DNA of 64,000 nt from Asterias amurensis (Eukaryota > Echinodermata > Asteroidea > Forcipulatida > Asteriidae), in NCBI RefSeq assembly GCF_032118995.1, contig NC_092659.1, positions 9,279,177-9,343,176 on the forward strand, written 5' to 3'. The position numbers were made by a program, and so were the translations under genes. The notes beneath the pieces are model-generated. The model saw nothing but the letters and a program-made list of their open reading frames with translations. It was not told the origin of the DNA and searched no databases. Positions 34,257-44,864 of this stretch are shown piece by piece; positions within the stretch are counted from its first letter, which is position 1, and the number at the start of each line of letters is the position of its first letter.

Positions 34257-35007
34257 TCAGGTGTTGAAATAGTAACAAGAATTGTCTATGTCAAAAACCT
34301 CGTTATCAGCTCCCTCACGAGTGACGTTGTTGAGCTGGCAGATCTTCTCTTTGCTTCTTCGTCCAAGCCGTACATTGAAGGAGCGGCACCGAGGCTCATC
34401 ACGGCACGCTGAGCCACACGCAACCACGCCCTTGATCGGTAACTCCTTGATGACATGACCGGTCAGGCAATGGGATGCGAAGCGGCCGTTGGTGTCTGCT
34501 TGCAGACAGTACGGACTGACTGGCGGGATGGTTGGTGCGACGGCAGGGCGCTGACAGACCACGTAGCTCGGATAGTTACAGGAGCCATCATTCCAGCTAC
34601 CATCACATGGAGGATTCATCAATACACAATCTTCACCGTTCTGTTTGGTGGGTTCTCCTGGATACCAGTTGAAGAAACTGCACTCTCCCTCACCAGGCTG
34701 CACCCACTTGCCTTCTACCTCCCTGTCAGTGCAGCCAACCCAGACGTTGCCACTTTCAACGTTACTGACCATGTCCCAGATAAGCTGATGCTCTGTGAGT
34801 GACGTATATAGGCACTGCAACGTGGCCACTCATAACGGCACAGGTGATGAATGCGGTATCAAAAGTAATTTTCTCCATAACTGACTTGTAGCATGACTCG
34901 CCAAATAACACCCACTCAGATGGGCAGATCAAACCTTCATTGCAGCTCGATACCACGAAGTTAAGGGCAACTGCGAATACTAAGACTAAAGTCTTCATGA
35001 TTGACAT
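34257..35007 (-). CDS. Secreted C-type lectin with C-terminal PAN/apple-like domain
   Basis: On the minus strand a signal peptide (MKTLVLVFAVALNFVVSS, ATG at 34,998; another ATG at 35,007) is followed by a C-type lectin-like domain beginning CPSEWVLFGESCYK and ending YVVCQRP. Sugar-site motifs: EPT in place of the mannose-type EPN, and a canonical WND (GSWNDGSC). After a Thr/Pro linker comes a Cys-rich domain (HCLTGHVIKELPIKGVVACG...CRSFNV...CQLNN...CYYF) resembling PAN/apple domains. The domain is split over two frames: there is one frame change near 34,790-34,800 in the middle of the lectin domain. This may be a real lesion or an assembly error. Probable role: extracellular carbohydrate binding in immunity, inferred from family. 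Confidence 0.75.
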
Positions 35008-35437
35008 CAACACGGATACAAGAAAGATGCGACTCTCTGCTGGAGATTGACAAAATCTGAATATTATATCGGGTATACATTTCGTTATTAATACTAAACG
35101 TCTGATGTTTTCAAGTCTCTGCGTCATATTTACTACGGTGATCATATTCTGATTTTGTCTATGGAATTTCTAGTTTGTCGAGACGTTTATAGCAAAATAA
35201 ATCAATAACAGGTAGCATAATACAGACATTACGAGCAAATTTAAGTAAATGCTTTTGCAGAGGATTGTTGGTAAAGTCATCTTGTCATGCAGAGACGTAC
35301 TCAGAGTCCTTGAGTAAGAGATCCATAATATATCACCCAATACCAAGTGCTTGTGTATGAACAAACAACAACCAATACATTTCTGTAGTAAAGTTCATCT
35401 GGATAAAAGTCATTGGTTTTAACAGGCCGCACCCGGC

Positions 35438-35838
35438 TTAAAGGCTGTGGACACTATTGGTAATTACTCAAAATAATTATTAGCACAAAACCTTACTTGG
35501 TAACGAGTAATGTGGAGAGGTTGATAGCAGAACAGTTTGTGAGAAACATTTGCCTCTGAAGTTACGTAGTTCTCTAGAAAGAAGTAATTTTCCAAGAATT
35601 TGATTTAAAGACCTCAGATTTAGAATTTGATGTCTCGAAATCAAGCATCTAAAAGCACACAACTTCGTGTAAACATGGTGCGACAAGGGTGGGGTTTTTT
35701 CTTTCATTAATATCTTGCAATTTCGACAACCGATTGAGCTCAAATTTTCGCAGGTTTATTATTTTGTGTATATGTTGAGATACACCAACTGTGAAGACTA
35801 GTTTTTGACAAATTACCAATAGTGCCCAGTGTCTTTAA
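35438..35838 (+). mobile_element. 380-bp TTAA MITE, copy 4
   Basis: TTAAAGGCTGTGGACAC to GTGCCCAGTGTCTTTAA, complete but diverged; upstream of lectin 1. Confidence 0.8.
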
Positions 35839-37389
35839 CACTCCATCCATTCAACATGGACACAGTTTATGCTTTGCTTGTAATTAGTGGCGTAACTAGA
35901 CATTATAGTTATGGTGCGGAGGGGGGGTGCAGGTAGGCTAAAACAATGGTTGGGAGGAAGGCAAACCATCTGTACTAGCACCCTAGAGCATATCGACATG
36001 ATTAAGGCGCTATGTAAGTGCTGATATTATTAAACTTATTGAAATTATCGTTCGTGCATATTATTACTCCCGATCTCATATTGAAGCCTAAAAGGGGAGG
36101 GGTCTAATGGGTGGAGGGGTGACTCCTACCCCTGTCCCCTGCATGCTGGTTACACCTTCGCATTCAACGAATGTAATCCATGCTCATGAATAATATTATA
36201 ACGACCTTTATTGAAATACAAGCTCGAATTAGTACTAGAATCCAAACTACCCAAATCTCCACGCCACAGGAGGAAAATTAAGAATGATACCGCCCTTTAA
36301 CTAGCGGTCAGTAAAGCTACGTCTTTACATACCAGATAGACATATTGGCCCATACTCTATTTATTACGTTTATGTTTACTAAATGATCTGTTTGCCTTAC
36401 TTACTCCGTAATACATGAACTTGTCGTCAATTGTTTTTATGGAAGTATGAAAGCACACGTGTATTTGAATTCAAATTAAAATTTTTGATAATAAAACAAA
36501 ATCATTGATTGCAATGGTCATTGTCTGATTGGTGCATCGAAAGAGCTACTTCCTGCTTGTGGCATCCATGTGTGTATTGTGTTTCAGCCCGCGAGTTGTA
36601 TATCTTTTTGAGTATTCAAGTTGATAATTATCGATTCGTGTACATTAAATAACTGATGAATATACATTGGGCGGCCAAGTATCTAACAGATTAAAGTTGG
36701 GTGTTTAGCAGTGTTTAAATACCCTTAACATTAATTTACATAATTTGGTAAAAATATAAACCATTAGAAACCGCTAAATACCACTGTGGCTTCCCCACCT
36801 TAGTGGTGTTAGACTTGATTCAAGTCCCGTTCTCGAGTGAGATGTCCCTTAGGAATACCGTGCCAACTACAAGCCGTGTAGCAGTGCGCCCTCACCGTCA
36901 AAATGTAGCTACTGTTTTTCCGAGAATGGCAAAGGGATTGGAATTTGAGTCAAGTCTGGTGGTGCCGAAGCCATCGTCTGAATCGTCCGATGTCCATAGA
37001 TACGTAATGCAGTAAATTTTATATCATTTTATATCATTTGTTTGTCTTTTGAAATTGGTCAATGAAGTAGATTGTCAGATGTTTTGAGGAAGATAATACC
37101 ATACATAGAAGTTTAATAGCTAAAACTTAGACTTAATAAATGCTGATAGGTGTCTCTATTCTGATTTTTTAAGTCTGTATCCTTATATAAATCTATTCGT
37201 GTAATTCTTTTCTGTTGAAATAAAAAGTCGACAGAACAACATGCTTTTCGAGTCCCGGTTTTTTCGACGAGGGATGTTTGCTAAGTTAGATCTACATTCC
37301 ACAGTGCTGTGGTACATTGGTGCTTTTGTGATGGAAGCAACAGTAAAACGGACCCTCCGTTTTCGAATAAAAATTCTTTCAAAAGTTAA
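35839..37389. other. Intergenic, distal unit D
   Basis: No gene. 36,800-37,390 matches distal unit A sequence (for example TCGAGTCCCGGTTT near 37,248 with the complement near 5,865-5,880). The open frame 36,803-37,015 has no motif. Confidence 0.45.
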
Positions 37390-37578
37390 CAAGGCAGGTA
37401 ACGAATCCCAATGGCAGGACTGTACGGCACATTTCACAGCGGTTACAGCTACATGAACACCGTAAACAGCAATTACAGCAGGACTGTTTGTGTCATATTT
37501 ATAAGCAGCCAAGTGGTTCACATTGTTGGCTTTGTTTGCATAACAATAATTATGCTGTTACCAAAACGCCTCTTTTTC
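37390..37578 (+). promoter_or_regulatory. Conserved distal upstream block of TRIM gene D
   Basis: Same block as in the other units (CAGCAGGACTGTTTGTGTCAT, AAGTGGTTCACATTG). The octamer here is changed by one base (GTTTGCAT at 37,534-37,541). Two MITEs now separate it from the TATA box. Confidence 0.45.
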
Positions 37579-37579
37579 C

Positions 37580-37958
37580 TTAAAGGCAGTGTGGACACCA
37601 TTGGTAAATACTCAAAATAATTATTAGCATAAAACATTACTTGGTATCGAGTAATGGGAGATGTCGATAGTATAAAATATTGTGAGAAACGGCTCCCTCT
37701 GAAGTAACATAGCTTTCGAGACAGAAATTTTATTTCGAGACCTCAGATTTAGAATTTGAGGTCTCGAAATTAAGCATCTGAAAGCACACAACTTGATGTG
37801 ACAGTGGTGTTTTTCTACCATTATTATCTCGCAACTTCGACCACCAATTGAGCTCAAATTTTCACAGGTTTATTATTTTATGCACATGTTGAGACACAAG
37901 TGAGAAGACTGGTCTTTCACAACTATTGACAACTACTGAAAGTGTCCAGTGTCTTTAA
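37580..37958 (+). mobile_element. 380-bp TTAA MITE, copy 5
   Basis: TTAAAGGCAGTGTGGACACC to GTCCAGTGTCTTTAA; inserted in the upstream region of gene D. Confidence 0.8.
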
Positions 37959-38171
37959 GGGAATGTGAAGGTCAGGGCCTACTTGATGACGTTGTGATGT
38001 GGGTACGCAGACGAACTACTGTCGTAAGGTACAAAGTATCATGCATCTACCAAACAAAAACAGGTTGTATTTGCATAATTTTTGTGTTATTGTTTATGTT
38101 GGGGTCACCAGGTAAATGACTGAAATCATCAAGTTCCTTAAACACATATGCGAATTGTGTAGATCATCGTA

Positions 38172-38453
38172 GAGACCTTTCTTTAGCAACGTCACAGCCC
38201 GAGTTTTTGCCAACCCAGACAGGAAAACTATTGAAAGCCATAGGTGCAAATTTGGTAACAATGTAGCAAAATTTGTTGAATTTGTTTAATACATAACAAC
38301 TTATTAAAGAGGTATTTTACTTATTGTTGAAAACTTGCAGAAAATGTTGAATTTTGCTTAAACATATGTTTTTACGATTGAGTGTTTTACTAAGATTCGG
38401 CCGGCCATACCAACCAAGACGGTTTGTTTAGTTATCAACAAAAGAAAGGTATA
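38172..38453. mobile_element. TA-flanked MITE (TAGACCTTTC family), copy near promoter D
   Basis: About 85% like 5,034-5,329 by eye; its right end lies 78 bp upstream of the TATA box of gene D. Confidence 0.7.
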
Positions 38454-38530
38454 TAGCTGGATTCTATAAAAAATGGTTGCTGTAATAGGCTACATTATAA
38501 TGTAGTACCAATCCATGCACCATTGAACGC

Positions 38531-38752
38531 TATAAATACTTGTGGGTTTTTCCAGTTGTGAGAAACTACCTTTGCGCGTGGGTGTTAGTAAAGCAGATAC
38601 ATGTACCGTACTGCCATTCGATTAAGTTCACTATATTATTTGGGTTGTTTCTTTCAGGATCCAGTTTCTGCCGGCCATTAGCCTCTTCCCGAAGTTCAGC
38701 AAAAGGGATCAACTCTACGCAGAGAGTGAAGTCAAAGGAACAACAGCTTCAG
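38531..38752 (+). promoter_or_regulatory. TATA promoter and non-coding exon 1 of TRIM gene D
   Basis: TATAAATA at 38,531-38,538, then GGTTTTTCCAGTTGTGAGAA; start site estimated near 38,561. The exon ends CAACAGCTTCAG at 38,752 with donor GTAGGACT. The frame that would enter the coding exon is open here but has no ATG, so no N-terminal extension is predicted. The exon body (CCGGCCATTAGCCTCTTCCC, AAGTTCAGCAAA) matches unit A better than B, C or E. Confidence 0.7.
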
Positions 38753-39445
38753 GTAGGACTTAACTTTCATTTGGAGTTCATGTTGTCCAATAACCGACAC
38801 AGATCGGACACTCTAAAACATGAGCACGATGGCTCACACAAATCAGTACTTTGTTTATGAAAAGTACCAATCCGTTTATGAAACCCGATCTGACAAGTTT
38901 ATGCTGACTCGATCTTGCATTGCAGGCAAAGTCTGAATCGCACATGGTTTACAGTTTTGAAAAAATCATTACCACGGTAAAAATCAGCTAAAAATGCAAA
39001 AATGCAAAATACAGAACTCACATTAAAATGAGTTAACATATTGGTTCTAAAGCCATCGATTTAGAAATCGGGCAATTATAAAGATCTTGTATCACAGGCA
39101 AAAGCTAAAATGCACATGGTTTACAGAAAAAAATTGTTTGTGTGATTACCCTTAGTTAAACGTTTTGTTAAAACAACTGTAGGGGAAAAGCACTGAGAAT
39201 AGTTTTTAACCTATAAGTATGTTCATTTTGGCATGAAATGACACCAGTCCTTTTTAGCGGTATTTTGGGTGGTAAGACCATATCTATATATATATTTTTT
39301 TTTTAGTGCAACTAATGTTTATCCGGTCAGAGCTGTGCGTTGATCGAAAGAGTTGCTATAAAGAGAATAGAATAGCTTCTACGTCATAATCAAACGCAGC
39401 CATTGATTGTTTAAATTAACCGAAATGACATTTGTTTTACTTCAG
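38753..39445 (+). other. Intron of TRIM gene D
   Basis: Only 693 bp between donor GTAGGACT and acceptor TTTTACTTCAG. It lacks the 120-bp block that precedes the acceptor in B, C and E. Confidence 0.65.
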
Positions 39446-39472
39446 GTTACAGGATTGCCCCTTCTCATCAAG

Positions 39473-41404
39473 ATGGCTGAAGCTGCACCACCCACTGAGA
39501 CCACTTGCAAGATTAGACATATACACATCGAATGTCCAATCTGCCTGAGTCGGTTCACCGATCCAAAAATGTTGGACTGTCAGCACAGCTTCTGCTTAAC
39601 ATGTCTTCATGATCTTGTTGACAAACAGGATCCGAAAACGGAAATTATTATATGTCCCGTCTGTAGAAAGAAAACTTTAATCCCAGACAAGGGAGTGTCG
39701 GCTCTTCTAAATTGCTTTTTCTTGAACTCACTTATTGATGACGTCATAAATCTTGAAGGTCTAAAAGTAGACACCAGCCCTCCTATCATAACTTGCCAAG
39801 GATGCGACGAAAGTCTTGAAGCCGTTTCACGGTGTGTTGACTGTGATGTGAATTTTTGCACTGCATGTCTGGAACACCACGCGAAATTAAAAAGTCACAG
39901 GCATCATCAAATCATTAATGCTGTCGGGTCGTCAAAAAAGCGACACAAAGACACGGAAAAGGACAAATCTCCAAAGTGCCGGAAACACACTGACCAGGAA
40001 CTGCGTTTTTACTGCGAAACTTGCGACTTACTTGCGTGCCATGCTTGTGTGGTGTATGATCACCGATCGTCGAAACACAATCTCTCTGAAATCAAAGATT
40101 CCATTCTATCTTTTCGTCAAGCTGTCGAAGCGGAATTGATAAAATTTGATGAATGTCGCAAGCAGTTTCAAAAAGTGGATGACTCTGTTAAACACTCGCA
40201 GCGTAGATTACAGCTCATGGTCGACCGGGCTCTTCGAGATATTGCGGCTAAGGAGAAAGAGGAAATCGCTAAAATAAGAAATGCATCTCGCCTCCTACAA
40301 AAAAGAGTCACTCAAATCGGTCAAGAAAGAGGTGAGAAATTTGTCAACATACGGAGCAGCAATTGCGATAAGATGAGCCGTGGAGAGCAGATCTTAGCTT
40401 CAGTCAACGACTTGATGCAACATGCTGATGACTTTGAGCTGCTGGACCTCAAGCCAAAGGTTATGCACAACTTGACCTTCCTCAAAGGGCTCCAGTTTCG
40501 ATCAATGCAGCGTAGCAAGTCATTTATCGGGTTCAAAGGTCATGATGTCGTAACTGATGCGGATATCGGTGAAATACTAGAAGAAGAGAAGTGGGAGGTG
40601 AAGACAGAGTTTGGTAGAAAAGGGGAAGGTAGGGGAGAATTCAAGGCTGCAATGGACGTTGCTTGTTTTAACACTGGATACTTGGTTGTTACTGATATAG
40701 AGAGAAAGCTATTAAGCACATTTACATTAAAGGGATGTTACAAATCCACAGGTGTTCAGAGCGGAACAATGGATGGTAAACTAAAACACCCTTACGGTGT
40801 TGCCGTGACCTCTGATGATCTGCTTTTGGTTACTGACGAAAAGGATGTAAAGATTTATGATAGAGAACTGGGATACATTCGTCAGTTCAGACCCTCACAG
40901 AATCAAGTCGATGGGCAGTCGGAGAGTCTACTCAGTGGAATCGCAGTGAATACGAAAGGTCAGATTGCAGTGGCTGACTGTATGAGAAAGGTTATATCTG
41001 TCCATAATATGGATGGATCTATCATTAATACTACACATCATGCCGATATAAGCAATCCATGCAGGCTGTCTGTAAGCAGCAAGGAGCGACTGATCTTCAC
41101 AAACTACCACAAGATGAAACTAGTTTGTCTGGATTTTATGGGCAACGAGGTGTTCAATATCAGCACCACTATTGGCGGCAAACCTGTAAAACCTGTCGGT
41201 GTGTGCTGCGACGATGCTGGAGACATCTACGTGTCTCTTCATTACGGTACATTGGGAGCCTGTGAGATACATCATTACGATGCATCAGGTGAGCACATCG
41301 GCCGTGTAGCTCGTGGCGTGTTTGCTTTATCCATGACGTTTACTCCCGCAGGTGACCTAATCATAGCTAGTTTTCACTCGGTCAAGATATTGCACTGCGT
41401 GTGA
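39473..41404 (+). CDS. TRIM-NHL protein, gene D
   Basis: Predicted E3 ubiquitin ligase, 643 aa, one coding exon, intact. RING C21-C64 complete (CPICLSRFTDPKMLDCQHSF...), B-box 1 (CQGCDESLEAVSRCVDC), B-box 2 (CRKHTDQELRFYCETC), coiled coil, invariant linker, six NHL blades; the last blade is a little shorter than in the others (GVFALSMTF). Start chosen at MAEAAPP (context CAAGATGG); the frame is open upstream to 39,407 but the acceptor at 39,445/39,446 lies inside that extension. It is the most divergent of the four in sequence and in upstream region, pairing with the relic unit A. Transcribed towards E. Confidence 0.93.
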   Translation: MAEAAPPTETTCKIRHIHIECPICLSRFTDPKMLDCQHSFCLTCLHDLVDKQDPKTEIIICPVCRKKTLIPDKGVSALLNCFFLNSLIDDVINLEGLKVDTSPPIITCQGCDESLEAVSRCVDCDVNFCTACLEHHAKLKSHRHHQIINAVGSSKKRHKDTEKDKSPKCRKHTDQELRFYCETCDLLACHACVVYDHRSSKHNLSEIKDSILSFRQAVEAELIKFDECRKQFQKVDDSVKHSQRRLQLMVDRALRDIAAKEKEEIAKIRNASRLLQKRVTQIGQERGEKFVNIRSSNCDKMSRGEQILASVNDLMQHADDFELLDLKPKVMHNLTFLKGLQFRSMQRSKSFIGFKGHDVVTDADIGEILEEEKWEVKTEFGRKGEGRGEFKAAMDVACFNTGYLVVTDIERKLLSTFTLKGCYKSTGVQSGTMDGKLKHPYGVAVTSDDLLLVTDEKDVKIYDRELGYIRQFRPSQNQVDGQSESLLSGIAVNTKGQIAVADCMRKVISVHNMDGSIINTTHHADISNPCRLSVSSKERLIFTNYHKMKLVCLDFMGNEVFNISTTIGGKPVKPVGVCCDDAGDIYVSLHYGTLGACEIHHYDASGEHIGRVARGVFALSMTFTPAGDLIIASFHSVKILHCV

Positions 41405-42359
41405 GTTTCAATGACGCCATGATCGAAAACGACACATTTGCAAGGCAATTTCGTACAGTTTAGAAAATGTTAGTAAAAGTAGCTAATAATAATTAAATGA
41501 AAAACTCGGTCATACTCGAGAATGTATGGCATTTTGAGAAAACCACAAACTACAGTTTCTTATTTTGGCCGTAACAATCACTTCTCTAAATCACAAAATA
41601 TTCGATTTAATTTGTGTTTAAATCGAACCACTTATGGATTAATCTTGCTGGGCCGAAACACCGGAATGTCAAATTAAACCAACAATGAGGTACATCACAA
41701 CCAGACTAAAATTGTTGAAAACAAACTCTAAGCTCTGGAAAACGAGCTTTTGAGACTACAAGTTATAATTTAAGTATTGCCATTGTCCTCACCACATCAT
41801 ACACACCGGTCGCCTCATCATGTGCCTTGACGTCCTTTATCTATGCATTGCAGCGGAACAGGGCGCCACCTATAGACACTGATTTACTATTGTTTGTACT
41901 AATCTTTTGAAATCGGACTGTCACACCCCCGACAGTTGCTTCCATCTTCAAAGTCTGGTTTAAACTCAATTCAATGCAAAACAGAGAGATACGGGAAATC
42001 TACCCCTCCACAACTTACCAACTTGTTGTAATAGTTATTTTACTACATGTCCCTCGTACGTGTCTAGTTATTGTTCGTATTTACTACATGTTCTTACATT
42101 TTAAAATTGCATCAGTGAGTTTTGCAATCTTTCATTCCACAATTGGTCTGATGTTGTAAGCTTTTATGAAGGGTTTTGTAAAAAAGTTTTTCTTGTTGTT
42201 GCCTTTTGAAAATGTGATTATTTAAATCTTTTAGACTGTTTTTTTTTTTACCATTGTAAAGTGACCCCCTTCAGCTACTGCTGCTGGTCATGTTGTTTGT
42301 ATATTCCAATTAAAAAAATTATGTAACATAATGTTCATACCTTCTGATCGGAAAACCTG
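41405..42359. other. 3' flank of TRIM gene D
   Basis: No gene. At about 41,790-41,880 lies a diverged inverted copy of the 3'-flank block (CACACCGGTCGCCTCATCAT, GGGCGCCACCTATAGAC) without any MITE at the TTAA site used in B, C and E. A variant poly(A) signal ATTAAA is at about 41,493. Confidence 0.5.
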
Positions 42360-42739
42360 TTAAAGCCATTAGACACTTTCGGTAAACAGTATTGTCCAAG
42401 GCCCACACTTCGTGTACCACAACTTATATATAAAATAACAAACCTGTGGAAATTTAGGCTCAATCGGTCATCGGAGTCAGGAGAAAATAACGGGAAACCT
42501 CACCCTTGTTTCCGCACGTCTTGCCGTGTCATGACACGTGTTTATAATAAATTCGTAATTCTCGATATCGAGAATATCGAGAATTGATAATGTTTTGATG
42601 TTTTCTCAAAAAGTCAAGCATTTCATGCAAATAACATTTCAAGAGAAGTCTTTCACCATTCTTCTGTACACCCTGTAAATTATTTGTAAATCTGTGAACT
42701 TTTTTTTTTTTCTATACCGAAAGGGTCCAATGGCTTTAA
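42360..42739 (-). mobile_element. Diverged relative of the TTAA MITE family
   Basis: Ends TTAAAGCCATTAGACACTTTC and GGGTCCAATGGCTTTAA, interior TATAAAATAACAAACCTGTGG shared with the main family, but the middle part is different (ATCGAGAATATCGAG palindrome). A separate subfamily. Confidence 0.65.
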
Positions 42740-44399
42740 GGGTATCGTAAACTCTGGTAACTCTATTTTAATATCTGGAGCTTGTAAAATCAATTAGTAA
42801 TTAAAATTCTTTGTGTACACTACAAGAATACCCGGAGAACGCTAATTTATTAATTACTTCGTTGTAAACATATTTTATTGATGCGCATTTGCTTTTTTTC
42901 CAGCAGTAGACGTTATGAACATTGACCAATAAAAACACATTAAACGGTCTTTGAACATGTCACGTGATGATCATTTTGCCATAAACGCGTGTTCACGCGC
43001 TGCGATGTGCCGCGTCCACAGACGACACAGCATTCAGCATTCTCCGGGTTCTATTTGTATGGTTTTATTCAATAACTTAAAAAAATATACATATAACATC
43101 ATATAGAAAACTGCATACTCTGTTTTTGTGGTTGGTATTTAGTTATTGGATTTTTTTCATTGAATTTAACCGTAAAATTATATAGCATGATGTAAATTAA
43201 AATTACAGAAATGATTAGTAATAAACGGTAAACTGCATTAATTCCCCAAAGCTGTTTTCACATTTCACTTCTTAAAATTTTTTTTTTTTATTAACTTTAA
43301 CCCTAAACTGTTGCCTAAAACCTTCCCCTGAACCAAACATGCCCGGGGGCAGTCACAGCTTTTTCTTGTGACTTATTATTTTGGCTGGTCACCGCAAGTT
43401 TCTTGGCTGTCACATCATAGATTTATTATTCAACCCAAATTTCTCAATTAATGATGAAAGCAATTGTATTATTGTTTGGTTTAATATACATATTAATTGT
43501 GTTTGGTAGTTGAAAGGTAGATGAAGTATACGTTTAGTAATGACTCTAAAAACTGATGGCATTAAAAAATTCCTAAGAAGTACATCAACATGGATAAAAT
43601 GCATTTTGACAAACATTTTATTTTAAACGGTTATAATAACTGTTACCCCCCGCCACACACACACACACACCCTAAAACCGGGTCTCCGAATCGTTACTCG
43701 TTTTCCTTACATGGACATAACTACTGCCGATTTTCACAAACTTAATCACTTTTTGAAATGAAATGTTCACAGATTGAAAAGCATCCCTATTTACTATTAA
43801 ATAATGGACCCGTGTAAACAGTTGAAGGGCTGTATGAAATAACAAGCAACTGCTCCTCCTTGCTACATGTAAGCACGACAAAAAGAAAACACTGGAAGCC
43901 ATCTTGTATTTCTTGTATTTTGAGGCAGAGAGAGCAACATGGTCCGATTATTTTTAAATGTACGATGGGAGCTTTGGCTTTGCGGACATGTCTTCATCGG
44001 AAACAACAAATATATATGTCCTATTTTAAAACATAAACAAAAGAAACGGATTGAACGCATACATATTTTAAAGATGAAAACTTTTATAGGCATAGATAGG
44101 CCACCCCTTACGCTTTAAACAGTGCCCTACATACAACCCCAGTTTTCATTTTGCCGAAATATTCCTGAAACAATCTGGACGTGTGTGTATGATCACAGCG
44201 CACGACTAACATACACGACGCTCGTACAACTACATTGCACAGGTCATCGGCACTTGTACCACTTTCGCTTCCCGCATGCGGAGGAGTCAGGCCGACAGAG
44301 TAATACGCATACCGCTCATCGCAGCAAAACACTCGTACTGATCTGATACTGCACACACAGCGAGAGCGGGTTACAATAACGGGATAACACGAACCGACT
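42740..44399. other. Distal unit E sequence, no gene
   Basis: 43,500-43,760 is an inverted copy of 22,690-22,990 (unit B). An (AC)n run is at about 43,656-43,670. 44,270-44,300 has GCATGCGGAGGAGTCAGGCC, a possible scrap of MULE-MITE. No supported ORF. Confidence 0.45.
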
Positions 44400-44640
44400 A
44401 AAATCAAATACAGCGTGTTTGTCATATCAGTCAAGTGGTTCACATTGCCGGCTTTATTTGCATATTAACAATGTTGATACAAAAATATCCTTTTATCAAT
44501 GGGGGAATGTCAACAGGGTCATGTATTGGTGACGTTGGGTGTACATACGTTGTAGACTATGTACAATGTTCCGACTAGTACCAACGCACATTTAATGGCT
44601 TTTCATTTGCATCAGTTCCCAATTTCCAAGTTATGGTGTT
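44400..44640 (+). promoter_or_regulatory. Conserved distal upstream block of TRIM gene E
   Basis: Same block as in units B and C, octamer as ATTTGCAT at 44,456-44,463, CATTGCCGGCTTTATTTG and GTGTACATACG conserved. Confidence 0.45.
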
Positions 44641-44699
44641 TTGTTGGGGGTCAATATCTCAAGCACTGAACACATCAATGTTTCATGACATCTGGAAAC

Positions 44700-44864
44700 C
44701 ACCATACAGCGCGCACTATCGCAATGGTTGAGTGCAATATTATTATTACCTGCACCGTTTTTGATAAATGTTTACGTTGTTTATCGTCAATAATCCGTTA
44801 ATGTTGACGGCCATTAGATTCAACTGTACGTCGTGAGTAAAGATAGTAACGTCTACAGATTCAG
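44700..44864 (+). promoter_or_regulatory. Promoter/exon 1 region of TRIM gene E with TATA segment missing
   Basis: CATACAGCGCGCACTATCG and GGTTGAGTGCAAT match the sequence just upstream of the TATA box in B and C, and CCTGCACCGTTTTTGAT matches their exon 1, but about 135 bp between them, including TATAAATA and the start site, are replaced by ATTATTATTA (44,739-44,748). The donor CAG|GTACGT at 44,864/44,865 is intact. Another start must be used, or the gene is poorly expressed. Confidence 0.6.

Noticed and set aside
38540-38860. Open frame through exon 1 of gene D that would join in frame to MAEAAPP
   Set aside because: It has no ATG before the donor, and the matching frame in unit C is closed by a stop.
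44270-44300. Fourth MULE-MITE copy
   Set aside because: Only about 20 bp resemble the internal inverted block; no ends present.
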